This document shows positions 7,876-16,280 of a DNA stretch of 64,000 bases, in pieces; within the stretch, counting starts at the first letter, position 1; every line of letters begins with the position of its first letter. The stretch lies in assembly GCA_017849435.1 (NCBI GenBank), contig JAFIGY010000007.1, positions 20,564 to 84,563 of the forward strand. The letters run 5' to 3'. The translations under genes were made by a program, and so were the position numbers. The notes beneath the pieces were generated by a model. That model searched no databases. It saw only the letters and a list, made by a program, of their open reading frames with translations, and was not told where the DNA came from. This DNA is from Chitinophaga niabensis (lineage in GTDB: Bacteria > Bacteroidota > Bacteroidia > Chitinophagales > Chitinophagaceae).

Positions 7876-10249
7876 AATTCCACGTCACCGAAGGAATGAC
7901 CGGGAACAGCGATACCTGCTTCGCCTTCACTTCCAGATTCCCATCCAGTACATTGCCGGTTTGATCGAAATAAATGAAGTAAGGGTTCATCCTGCTATAA
8001 ACATTGTAGATGGAGAAAGCCCAGCTGCTGGTGAGCCGGCGGTTGGGTTTCTTCTTTTTGGGCGTATAAATGGCGGACAGATCGAGGCGATGGTAGGGCG
8101 CCATGCGGTAGGAGTTCACATCACCATAAGATTGTGTGAGCACGCCACTCACAAAATAGAACCGCTCTGGCAGCGTGGTGGTGTTGCCTGTTCCGAAAAT
8201 AAATACCCCGGAGAAGCTCCAGCGTTTGCTGTGCTCATACATGGCCACAACCGCCAGATCATGCCGGCGGTCGTATTTAGCGGGAAAGCGCTTGCCGCCG
8301 TTCAGAGCGGGAAATTGCCGCCAGGTCCAGGCCAACGTATACCCCACCCATCCGGTGAGCTTTCCTTTGATCTTATGCACGAAGAACTCCGTACCATACG
8401 CATATCCCTTCCCGAACACAAATTCATCTTCCGGATCTTTCAATGAAGGCGTATATCCTTCCTTGTACTCGATCTGGTTCTGCATATCCTTGTAATACGC
8501 TTCCACAGAGGCTTCCCAGGCATTCTCCTTAAAGTTCCGGAAATACCCGATGGCGTATTGCCAGGAGATCTGCGGTTTCACAAGATAGGTGCTGGGTACC
8601 CAGATGTCCGTAGGCAAAGTACTTCCGGCATTGGATACGAGATGGATGTACTGATTATTCCGGGTAACGGCTGCTTTCACGGAGTTCTTTTCATCCCATG
8701 CATACCGCAGAATCACACGCGGCTCCAGGGCGCTGTAGCTGCGAACGGGTGCCCACCTTCTATACACCACACTGTCCAGTTTATTGCCATTGGCATCGCG
8801 GATGTAACGGGTATACGGGCCGATCTGCCGGAACCCGCTGTAACGAAGCCCTACATTGAGTTTGAACTGTGGACTAATCTCCCAGTCATCCTGCAGGTAC
8901 AGCGCCGCTTCATGGGCAAATTTCTTGAAAGCATTATCAGGATTGAATTTGGTAGTATCCTGATTACCGGTGACGGAGGATGGAATAAAGGTATGATAGA
9001 TATAATTTCCACCGAACTTCAGGTGATGTCTGAAATTTGCGAAATAGTCAAAATCCAGTTTGGCATTGAGATCACGGATGCCGGAGTTAAGGCGGATCGT
9101 AAAACTCTGCTGCGTGGCGCCGAAAGAAAAACTGTAATCGTTGTAGATGAGCGATGTATTGGAGAATAATTTCTTACTGAACACGTGATTCCAACGCAAA
9201 GTGGCCGTGGTATTACCCCAGGGGATATGCGCCTCAAAGCTGCGTTCGCTGTTACGGAACTGGAAAACATCCCGGCCCAGATAACCGCTGAGAAAAAGCC
9301 GGTCCTTATCCGAAAAGCGATAATTGGCTTTGATGTTCAGATCGTAGAAATAATACCCTGAACCCCGGAAGCTGCTGTTCCTGCTCACGAAGGGCTTGGC
9401 CAGCAGATCCGCATAAGTGCGCCGCCCGGAGATGATGAAGCTGGATTGGTCTTTCCGGAGAGGCCCCTGTATACTGAATCGCGAAGCGATCGCCCCGATC
9501 CCTCCTTCCGCCTGGTATTGTTGATTATTGCCGTCTTTCATGGTCACATCCACTACGGAAGATAGCCGCCCGCCGTAGTTGGCAGGGATCCCGCCTTTGA
9601 TGAGGGTAACGTTTTTGATGGCATCCGCATTGAACACGGAAAAGAATCCGAAGAGATGACCGGTATTGTACACCGGCGCTTCATCCAGCAGGATCAGGTT
9701 CTGATCCGGACCGCCCCCTCGCACATAGAAACCGGCGTTCCCCTCTCCCGCCGCCTGCACACCAGGCAACAGCTGTATCGCCTTGAGCGGGTCCGCTTCT
9801 CCCATCAACGCCGGCAGCTTTTTGATCTCCTCAATCCCCAGCTCTACTCTTCCCATCTCGGTATTCTTCACATTCTCATCCTTCCGTTTCTCCGTGATCA
9901 CCACTTCCCGCGCCTGAAAAGACTTTGGCACCAGCGAAATACTCCAGCGCTGATTGGCAGCCAGCATCACTTTGCGCTCCTGTGCCGCGTAACCGATAAA
10001 AGTAAAAACAAGCGTATGTTCTCCTGCCGGGAGTGTGATAGCGAAGAAGCCGTAGGTGTTGGATTGTATGCCCTGCGTAGTTCCCTTCACACCAATAGTA
10101 GCGCCGATCAGGGATTCACCTGTAGTACTGTCCCGTACATAACCGCTCAATGTGTAGTACCGTTGCTGTGCAAAAAGCGGCAGTGTAAACAGGCATGCAT
10201 ACACGAAGAAAAAGATACGGCGATATGTCGGAGAATTACGAATTATCAA
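7865..10249 (-). CDS. TonB-dependent receptor with carboxypeptidase-like regulatory domain
   Basis: A 794-residue outer-membrane receptor: signal peptide ending LPLFAQQ, a CarboxypepD_reg-like domain (GYVRDSTTGESLIGATIGVK), the plug (LLPGVQAAGEGNAGFYVRGG, then LIKGGIPANYGGRLSSVVDV), and a barrel ending SVTWNFKY. It is shorter than SusC proteins and has no SusD neighbour, so it more likely takes up a metal chelate or another small ligand; the ligand is unknown. An in-frame TAA directly precedes codon 1, leaving TTG at 10249 as the only start that keeps the whole signal peptide. That TTG lies in an AT-rich repeat, so the N-terminus may have been remodelled. Confidence 0.9.
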   Translation of the reverse strand: MIIRNSPTYRRIFFFVYACLFTLPLFAQQRYYTLSGYVRDSTTGESLIGATIGVKGTTQGIQSNTYGFFAITLPAGEHTLVFTFIGYAAQERKVMLAANQRWSISLVPKSFQAREVVITEKRKDENVKNTEMGRVELGIEEIKKLPALMGEADPLKAIQLLPGVQAAGEGNAGFYVRGGGPDQNLILLDEAPVYNTGHLFGFFSVFNADAIKNVTLIKGGIPANYGGRLSSVVDVTMKDGNNQQYQAEGGIGAIASRFSIQGPLRKDQSSFIISGRRTYADLLAKPFVSRNSSFRGSGYYFYDLNIKANYRFSDKDRLFLSGYLGRDVFQFRNSERSFEAHIPWGNTTATLRWNHVFSKKLFSNTSLIYNDYSFSFGATQQSFTIRLNSGIRDLNAKLDFDYFANFRHHLKFGGNYIYHTFIPSSVTGNQDTTKFNPDNAFKKFAHEAALYLQDDWEISPQFKLNVGLRYSGFRQIGPYTRYIRDANGNKLDSVVYRRWAPVRSYSALEPRVILRYAWDEKNSVKAAVTRNNQYIHLVSNAGSTLPTDIWVPSTYLVKPQISWQYAIGYFRNFKENAWEASVEAYYKDMQNQIEYKEGYTPSLKDPEDEFVFGKGYAYGTEFFVHKIKGKLTGWVGYTLAWTWRQFPALNGGKRFPAKYDRRHDLAVVAMYEHSKRWSFSGVFIFGTGNTTTLPERFYFVSGVLTQSYGDVNSYRMAPYHRLDLSAIYTPKKKKPNRRLTSSWAFSIYNVYSRMNPYFIYFDQTGNVLDGNLEVKAKQVSLFPVIPSVTWNFKY

Positions 10250-10328
10250 TTACGAATTACGAATTATCAAATGCACCCCTTCACGTAAGTAAATGATTGA
10301 TGGATATGAAAGTCGATAATTACGAATT
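10233..10328. repeat. AT-rich direct repeat built on AATTACGA
   Basis: From 10233 to 10270 the sequence is built from repeats of GAATTACGAATTATCA-like units, and another copy (ATAATTACGAATT) sits at 10316-10328. A related fragment, AACGAATTACGA, occurs at 6994-7005 upstream of thrS. Their recurrence between genes suggests a dispersed intergenic repeat. One unit supplies the first codons of the neighbouring TonB receptor gene. Confidence 0.6.
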
Positions 10329-10361
10329 GTGTGGGCGACGATGTAATCGTGACCCGATGCT

Positions 10362-10949
10362 TTATTGATAGCGCAGGGTATCGGATACAGAACCGCAATG
10401 CAGCATCTGGTCCCCGAAATAGGGATTCAGCACCTCGGAACGGTCGCTCAGCCAGTAGGCACCTTTGTCATTGAAGGCCATAGGGCAATACTGGCGATAT
10501 ACGGTTGTTCCTTTCAAACCTGTTGTCTGCAACAGATCATACAGCATGTCTGACACCATTTTGAAAGATGCGCGACGGGCTTCCAGTCCGCTTTTCTCCA
10601 CCAATAACCCGTCCAGTTCAGCGGAAATATCCCCTGCATTCCCCTTCAAGGCGGCCTGCCGGGTAGAATCCGCGCCCAGCCGGGCAAACGGGAGACTGTC
10701 CAAATGATATTTCAACGCCGCCGCCGCTATATCCGCTGCCAGGGTATCCGCCTTCACCAATGCGCCCGAAAGCTGGTAATATGCGGTCATGGCAGTTTTC
10801 AGGGAATCGTAGAATTCTGTGGAAAAGGGGGCCTGTAAAGCATTACCGGCTATCCGCCGCTGATCCTCCGCCGGCGCCTTCCCCTGCTGCTGACAAGCAC
10901 TGAGAACCGCTCCGGTAGCCAGTATCCATAAATATCGTTTCAGTCGCAT
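10362..10949 (-). CDS. DUF3347-domain lipoprotein, possible metal-binding protein
   Basis: 195 residues from the ATG at 10949, chosen because it gives a clean lipoprotein signal (MRLKRYLWILATGAVLSACQ, Cys20). The C-terminus contains YRQYCPMAFNDKGAYWLSDR followed by NPYFGDQMLHCGSV. This is the DUF3347 signature, also found at the end of some CusB-like heavy-metal efflux adaptors, where Cys, Met and His could bind copper-like metals. The N-terminal 110 residues are helical and Ala-rich. No efflux genes are adjacent, so a free-standing periplasmic or outer-membrane metal-binding role is inference. The gene is divergent from the ABC-F ATPase. Confidence 0.8.
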   Translation of the reverse strand: MRLKRYLWILATGAVLSACQQQGKAPAEDQRRIAGNALQAPFSTEFYDSLKTAMTAYYQLSGALVKADTLAADIAAAALKYHLDSLPFARLGADSTRQAALKGNAGDISAELDGLLVEKSGLEARRASFKMVSDMLYDLLQTTGLKGTTVYRQYCPMAFNDKGAYWLSDRSEVLNPYFGDQMLHCGSVSDTLRYQ

Positions 10950-10988
10950 CCGTATGGTTTTCAGCAAATATAACACCAAAAAATATAC

Positions 10989-10996
10989 TATCTTTG
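10989..10996 (+). promoter_or_regulatory. Candidate -7 box for the ABC-F gene
   Basis: TATCTTTG matches the Bacteroidota -7 consensus TAnnTTTG exactly and lies 37 bases before the ATG of the ABC-F gene. No clear TTG is present at -33. Confidence 0.5.
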
Positions 10997-11032
10997 CGGG
11001 CTTAACAGCAAAATCAGTTAATTGATTTCGAC

Positions 11033-12985
11033 ATGCTCATCGCACTGCAGGACATCACATTTGAATTTGGCGCAAGAACCATCGTTGAAGATTCTTCCTG
11101 GCACATCGTTCCCGGAGACCGTGTAGGCCTGATCGGCCTGAACGGGACCGGCAAATCCACCCTGCTCCGTATCATCAACGGAGAATATACCATTTCCAAA
11201 GGCAGCATTAACAAGATTAAGAACCTGAGCCTCGGGTTCTTTAACCAGGACCTGCTCAGCTTTGAAACCGACGACAGCATCCTCAGCGTAGGGATGACGG
11301 CCTTTGAGCAGGCGCTCAAAGTGGAAAAGGAGTTGGAAGAGCTCACCGCCAAACTCGAACATTCCCAGGATGAAGCCCTGCTGCATGAGTACAGCGACAA
11401 GCTCCACGAATTCGATACGCTCGATGGATATAACATCCGGCATAAAACGGCCACCGTACTCGAAGGGCTCGGCTTCAGCACCGCCGATCTCGACCGGCCC
11501 TACAACCAGTTCTCCGGTGGATGGCGCATGCGCGTGCTCCTCGCAAAGCTCATCCTGCAGCAGCCGGACGTGCTGATGCTGGACGAACCGACCAACCACC
11601 TCGACCTCCCGTCTATCGAATGGCTGGAAAAGTACCTGGCCAACTACAACGGCGCCGTAATCATCGTGTCCCACGACCGCTATTTCCTCGATCGCATGGT
11701 GAACAAGATCGTAGAACTGTATCAGCAGGAATTGCACCACTATGCCGGTAATTACAGCGATTACGAAGAGGAAAAGGGCCTCCGCCGCGAATTGCAGCAA
11801 CGGGCATATGAGAACCAACAGGATTATATCCGCCAGCAGGAACGATTCATAGAACGCTTTAAAGCGAAGGCCTCCAAAGCCGCGCAGGCACAAAGTATCG
11901 CCAAAAGACTGGATAAACTGGAACGGGTGGAGCAGGTAGACGGCGGTCCATCCAAGATCCGCATGAACTTCAGTGTGGACAAAATGCCCGGAAAGATACT
12001 CTGCACGCTCGAAGGCGTTGATAAATCATTTGGTCCTATCCAGGTATTGAAGAATGCCGGCGCGGAGATCACCCGCGGCGATAAAATAGCGCTCATCGGT
12101 GCGAACGGTAAAGGAAAATCCACGCTCCTCCGCATTATTGCAGGCACCGAGCCCATCAGCGGCAACCGTATTCCGGGTCATAACGTAGTGACCAGCTTTT
12201 ATGCCCAGCACCAGCTGGAATCCCTGCATCTGGACAATGAAATCCTGGAGGAGCTGAAAGGTTGCGGCAGCGGCAAAACCGAAATGGAACTGCGTTCCCT
12301 GCTTGGATGTTTCCTCTTCCAGGGAGACGATGTGTTCAAGAAGATCCGCATCCTCTCCGGTGGTGAAAAAGCGCGTGTGGCGCTGGCAAAAGTGATCATC
12401 GGCCAGGCGAACTTCCTGATGCTGGATGAGCCTACCAACCACCTGGACATCAACTCCGTTGAAATGCTCATCGATGCGCTGGGCAAATACGAAGGCAGTC
12501 TCGTGCTCGTTTCCCACGACCGTTATTTTGTGAGCAAAACTGCGAACAAGATCTGGGAGATCGTAGATGGCGAGATCAAAGAGTTCAAAGGCACTTACGC
12601 AGAATGGGAAGAATGGAAGAAACGCCAGGCGCTGGCCGCTATGCCGCCCAAACCGGAAAAAAAAAGCGCAGCAACAGCCCGGCCTGAGCCGGTAAAAGCC
12701 CCCGAACCCGCCCGCAACAACGCGATCGATAAAGACCTGCGGAAAGAGCTGCAAAAACAGCAGAAGCAGTTCCAGCAGCTGGAGCAGCAGATCAGCGCCC
12801 TGAAATCGCGCCTGCAGCAACTCGAAACCGATATGGCCGATCCCGGCGTTTATGCGGACAAACAGAAGTTTCAGGCCACCGAGACAGCTTATAAGGAAGC
12901 AAATGCCACGCTCTCCAAAGCCAACGCGGCGTATGAGGAAGCATTTGAAAAAGTGATGGAGCTGGAGCAGAAAGCGCAGGGTTAA
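11033..12985 (+). CDS. ABC-F family ATPase (ribosome-associated type)
   Basis: A 650-residue soluble protein with two ABC ATPase domains and no membrane segment. Domain 1 has Walker A GLNGTGKST, signature FSGGWRMR and Walker B VLMLDEPTNHLD. Domain 2 has GANGKGKST, LSGGEKAR and FLMLDEPTNHLD. Between them lies the charged linker (EERFIERFKAKASKAAQAQS region) that reaches the ribosomal P/E site in this family. A C-terminal coiled coil (about 560-645) is preceded by a Pro/Ala-rich stretch, as in Uup or YheS. ABC-F proteins rescue stalled ribosomes or protect them from antibiotics; housekeeping translation support is likelier here, since nothing nearby suggests resistance. Confidence 0.93.
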   Translation: MLIALQDITFEFGARTIVEDSSWHIVPGDRVGLIGLNGTGKSTLLRIINGEYTISKGSINKIKNLSLGFFNQDLLSFETDDSILSVGMTAFEQALKVEKELEELTAKLEHSQDEALLHEYSDKLHEFDTLDGYNIRHKTATVLEGLGFSTADLDRPYNQFSGGWRMRVLLAKLILQQPDVLMLDEPTNHLDLPSIEWLEKYLANYNGAVIIVSHDRYFLDRMVNKIVELYQQELHHYAGNYSDYEEEKGLRRELQQRAYENQQDYIRQQERFIERFKAKASKAAQAQSIAKRLDKLERVEQVDGGPSKIRMNFSVDKMPGKILCTLEGVDKSFGPIQVLKNAGAEITRGDKIALIGANGKGKSTLLRIIAGTEPISGNRIPGHNVVTSFYAQHQLESLHLDNEILEELKGCGSGKTEMELRSLLGCFLFQGDDVFKKIRILSGGEKARVALAKVIIGQANFLMLDEPTNHLDINSVEMLIDALGKYEGSLVLVSHDRYFVSKTANKIWEIVDGEIKEFKGTYAEWEEWKKRQALAAMPPKPEKKSAATARPEPVKAPEPARNNAIDKDLRKELQKQQKQFQQLEQQISALKSRLQQLETDMADPGVYADKQKFQATETAYKEANATLSKANAAYEEAFEKVMELEQKAQG

Positions 12986-13062
12986 GCCTGCATTTCATCA
13001 AGCATTTCAGGCGCCTGGTGTAAGCGGCAAGTGAGAGGAATAGCTTAAATTTAAATTGCGCT

Positions 13063-14091
13063 ATGGGCTTCCTCAAAAATATCATTCACTGGCGCCTGCA
13101 CCATGTATTGTTCTGGCTGGCTTTCTTTGTGGTCTGGATCACATTGCGGATCGACGATTACCCGGATACACGGCCCATGTTACTGGCCGGTCTGCTGAAA
13201 GTAGTGTCCCTCGCGGGCGCCGTGTACTTCACCAATTACATACTGATCCCGAAGCTTTTGTATACCCGCCGTTACTTCGCTTTCCTGTTGAGTTTTACGG
13301 TGCTGGTAACCGTTACCGGCTTCCTCGTCATCAGGCTCCTCAACCTCATCCTCACGCCCTACGCCTCCAGGATCACCCACTGGCCCAACGCCACCTTCAG
13401 CAGCCAGGTGTACGACGTCTATATCCCCCTGTTCTTTATGGTGGGCGCCGCCGCCGGCATTAAATTCTATATCGATCAGCTGCGGACATTGCACCGGCTG
13501 CAAAGCGCTTTGCGGGCAAGTGCCGAGCAGGAGCTGCAATATCTCCGGATGCAGATCAATCCGCATTCTCTTTTCAATTCCCTGAACACCATCTATTTCC
13601 TGATCCATAAAGAGAACCGGGAGGCGCGCGAAACGCTGATGAAATTTTCCGAGCTGCTGCGGTATCAGCTGTATGAATGCAATACCGAGCGGATCGCGAT
13701 AGAGAAAGAAACGCAGTATTTGCGGAACTACGTTGCCATCCAGCAATTGCGGCATGATGAGCAGTACGATATACAGTTCCATTGTAGCGAAGGGGTGAGG
13801 GATTTCAACATCGCTCCCCTCCTGCTCATCCCTTTCGTGGAAAACGCTTTCAAACATGTATCCGCGCATCGTTCCCTCAATCATATCCATATCAACATGA
13901 ACATGGATGATGGACGTTTTCATTTCTCTGTCCGTAACTCCCGGGAAGGAAAGACCGTGAAAGGCAATGGCGGCATCGGGCTGGCGAATGTGAAAAGAAG
14001 GCTGGAACTGCTCTATCCCGGCAAACATGCGTTGCATATCACGCCCGGGCCGCAACTATTTTCCATCACCTTAATCCTGCATATATCATGA
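13063..14091 (+). CDS. LytS-type sensor histidine kinase
   Basis: 342 residues. Four hydrophobic segments (about residues 12-30, 44-62, 75-97, 118-136) are followed by a short coiled stretch and the His_kinase domain, with the phosphorylated His168 in QINPHSLFNSLNTIYFL. The N-box PLLLIPFVENAFKHV and the glycine box GNGGIGLANVKRRLELLYPG bind ATP. The stop overlaps the start of the LytTR regulator by four bases (ATGA), so the two form a translationally coupled two-component system. The membrane segments have no recognisable ligand domain, so the signal is unknown. There is no obvious target gene beside it. Confidence 0.93.
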   Translation: MGFLKNIIHWRLHHVLFWLAFFVVWITLRIDDYPDTRPMLLAGLLKVVSLAGAVYFTNYILIPKLLYTRRYFAFLLSFTVLVTVTGFLVIRLLNLILTPYASRITHWPNATFSSQVYDVYIPLFFMVGAAAGIKFYIDQLRTLHRLQSALRASAEQELQYLRMQINPHSLFNSLNTIYFLIHKENREARETLMKFSELLRYQLYECNTERIAIEKETQYLRNYVAIQQLRHDEQYDIQFHCSEGVRDFNIAPLLLIPFVENAFKHVSAHRSLNHIHINMNMDDGRFHFSVRNSREGKTVKGNGGIGLANVKRRLELLYPGKHALHITPGPQLFSITLILHIS

Positions 14092-14789
14092 GTATCCGTT
14101 GTCTTATTGTAGATGATGAACCGATGGCCCGTAAAGGGATAAAAGAGTACATCGCGGATATCCCTTTCCTGGAACTGGCGGGCGAATGCGATTCGCCTTT
14201 GAAAGCGATGGAAATACTGCAATCGCAGCAGATCGACCTGCTTTTCCTGGACGTGCAGATGCCGCGGATGACGGGAATCGAGTTCCTGCGAAGCCTGCCG
14301 CAACCGCCACTGGTGATCTTCACGACCGCTTACCCGGAACATGCTGTGGAAAGCTTTGAGCTGAATGTATTGGATTATCTGCTGAAACCCATCGCGTTCG
14401 AGCGGTTCACGAAAGCGGTGCTAAAAGCGAAAGCCTATGTGGATCTGCTGGGGAAACAAAATCCATCTTACTTTTTCATCAAATGCGATAACCGGCTGGA
14501 GAAGATCAACAGTCAGGATATCCTCTTTGCAGAAGCGCTTCAGAACTATGTAGCCATCCATACCACCGCCCGCAAATTCATGACCTACCTTACTTTCAAG
14601 GCAGTGGAAGACCATCTGTCATCCGAACAGTTCATAAAAGTGCATAAATCTTTTATTGTGGCGGTGGACAAAATCGACAGTATTGAAGGAAACGAACTGC
14701 GCATCGGCCAGCACCGCATACCGGTGAGCCGAAGTCTGAAAGATGAAGTGATGGGAAAGCTGTTGCACAACCGCTTCCTAAAGCGATGA
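14088..14789 (+). CDS. LytTR-family response regulator
   Basis: 233 residues. The receiver domain (1-120) has the acidic pocket DDEP, phosphoacceptor Asp55 in [13 protein letters not shown], Thr in [15 protein letters not shown] and Lys in [11 protein letters not shown]. The LytTR DNA-binding domain (about 135-230) shows [20 protein letters not shown], the pattern [18 protein letters not shown] and RIPVSRSL. It is the partner of the kinase with which it overlaps. LytTR proteins bind direct repeats upstream of targets; no targets were identified. Its last 12 bases overlap the end of trhO on the other strand. Confidence 0.95.
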   Translation: MSIRCLIVDDEPMARKGIKEYIADIPFLELAGECDSPLKAMEILQSQQIDLLFLDVQMPRMTGIEFLRSLPQPPLVIFTTAYPEHAVESFELNVLDYLLKPIAFERFTKAVLKAKAYVDLLGKQNPSYFFIKCDNRLEKINSQDILFAEALQNYVAIHTTARKFMTYLTFKAVEDHLSSEQFIKVHKSFIVAVDKIDSIEGNELRIGQHRIPVSRSLKDEVMGKLLHNRFLKR

Positions 14790-15800
14790 CCGCCGCTGTT
14801 TCCGTTTATTGAAAAGCATCAGCCCTTTATCGATCCCTTTCCGCAGGCGGGCCTGTTCTTCCTCCGGCATACCCAGCACTTCGGTGCAGGCCTCGCTGCA
14901 ACAGCCGTTGTGTTTTTCCGCACATTTTTCACACTGGATGAAGAGCAGATGGCAACCTTCATTCCGGCAGTTGGTATGGGTATCGCAGGGAGCGCCGCAT
15001 TGGTGACATTGCGCGATGATATCATCACTGATACGCTCTCCAAGGCGGTCGTCAAACACGAAGTTCTTGCCGCGGAATTTATTGGGCAGCCCCCATTCCT
15101 TTGCCTTGTTGGAATATTCGATGATGCCGCCTTCCAGGTGATATACGTTATTGAAACCCCGGTGCAGCATATACGCGGAAGCTTTCTCACAGCGGATACC
15201 GCCGGTACAGTACATGATGATGTTCTTGTCCTTCTGATCCTTCATCATCTCCGCCGCCATCGGCAGCTGCTCGCGGAAGGTATCGGAAGGTACTTCCAGT
15301 GCTGTATCAAAATGCCCTACTTCATACTCGTAATGATTGCGCATGTCGATGATCACGGTATCGGGATTGTTGGCCAGCTCATTGAATTCGCGGGCGTTGA
15401 GGTATTTCCCCCGCTTGTCCATATCGAATGCAGGGTCGGTGATACCGTCCGCCACGATCTTCTCCCGTACTTTCACTTTCAGCACCCAGAATGATTTACC
15501 ATTGTCATCCACCGCAATGTTCAGACGAATGTCTTTCAGGAAGGGAATGCCGTACAGATGTTCCCGGAATGCCGCAAAATGATGCTCGGGAACGGAGATC
15601 TGTGCATTGATCCCTTCATGGGCTACGTAAATCCTGCCAAAAACCTCTAACTGGGAAAGTGCTTTGTATAACCCGTCGCGGAACGCCTGCGGGTCTGCAA
15701 TTTTGGCGTACTGGTAAAAAGAAACCGTAACGCGCCTGAATGTTTCCGCTGCCAACTGTTGTTTCAGTTCAGTGGCAGACAATCTGTTATGTAATACCAT
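14778..15800 (-). CDS. trhO: tRNA uridine-34 hydroxylase (rhodanese-like)
   Basis: TrhO (YceA) makes 5-hydroxyuridine at tRNA wobble position 34 using O2. The 340 residues show the N-terminal UPF0176 domain ([27 protein letters not shown]), the rhodanese domain with catalytic Cys in [17 protein letters not shown], and a C-terminal Cys-rich domain ([14 protein letters not shown] and a QCEKC...CCSEAC series) that could bind zinc. The length fits the family. ATG at 15800 is preceded by a Bacteroidota -7 box at 15869-15876. It is convergent with the LytTR gene and overlaps it by 12 bases. Confidence 0.95.
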   Translation of the reverse strand: MVLHNRLSATELKQQLAAETFRRVTVSFYQYAKIADPQAFRDGLYKALSQLEVFGRIYVAHEGINAQISVPEHHFAAFREHLYGIPFLKDIRLNIAVDDNGKSFWVLKVKVREKIVADGITDPAFDMDKRGKYLNAREFNELANNPDTVIIDMRNHYEYEVGHFDTALEVPSDTFREQLPMAAEMMKDQKDKNIIMYCTGGIRCEKASAYMLHRGFNNVYHLEGGIIEYSNKAKEWGLPNKFRGKNFVFDDRLGERISDDIIAQCHQCGAPCDTHTNCRNEGCHLLFIQCEKCAEKHNGCCSEACTEVLGMPEEEQARLRKGIDKGLMLFNKRKQRRSSL

Positions 15801-15868
15801 GTTGAAATTTTAAGGACCGACGCCGGCGGAACAAAATTCCTGTCATGCCATATCGCGACAAGACGCCG

Positions 15869-15876
15869 CAAAGTTA
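15869..15876 (-). promoter_or_regulatory. Candidate -7 box for trhO
   Basis: On the minus strand TAACTTTG matches TAnnTTTG and is followed by GCGG, a common context. It lies 68 bases upstream of the trhO ATG. No -33 TTG at the right distance was seen. Confidence 0.5.
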
Positions 15877-16071
15877 CATAATTTTTTTTCCATTCGCAGC
15901 CATGGAAGTAAGTTATTGGGAATCAAAACAAATTATCTGAAATATTCATTTATAAGCTTTTTATATGCGACCGGGTATTAAAAAGTATGGCACGATATTG
16001 GAAAATACCGGGTAGTAGAATGCAACGACCCCGTGAGGAATGATGATACTTAACCCCCTAAATGCAGCTAT

Positions 16072-16212
16072 ATGAATGTTTACGTGTACTATTTCTTCGC
16101 CGTTGTGATCGGCCTCTGGTTATACCGTTTGTTAGCATATTCTTTCGGTGATCAGCCCAAAACAAAAAGTTCTTCCGCACGGAGTTACCGCAGAAGAAGC
16201 GAACGTTTTTAA
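16072..16212 (+). CDS. Small single-pass membrane protein, 46 residues
   Basis: The frame from ATG 16072 to TAA 16212 encodes MNVYVYYFFAVVIGLWLYRL, then a short polar linker with Gly, Asp and Gln, and a Ser/Arg-rich tail ending RRRSERF. The first 24 residues form one hydrophobic segment and the tail is strongly basic, which predicts an inner-membrane protein with its C-terminus in the cytoplasm. A perfect hairpin terminator starts 31 bases after the stop, which supports a real transcript. I do not recognise a family. The 271 bases upstream, back to trhO, hold no other gene. Confidence 0.55.
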   Translation: MNVYVYYFFAVVIGLWLYRLLAYSFGDQPKTKSSSARSYRRRSERF

Positions 16213-16243
16213 ACAAGATATTTTCTGGCAAGCAAACCTGAAA

Positions 16244-16270
16244 AGAGGGCCGGTCATTTGCCGGCCCTCT
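16244..16270. terminator. Hairpin terminator between the small membrane protein gene and the DUF5686 gene
   Basis: A perfect 10-bp stem (AGAGGGCCGG with CCGGCCCTCT) has a 7-base loop. TGCGTTTTTG follows on the plus strand, and on the minus strand TTTT follows, so it may serve both convergent genes. Confidence 0.75.
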
Positions 16271-16280
16271 TGCGTTTTTG

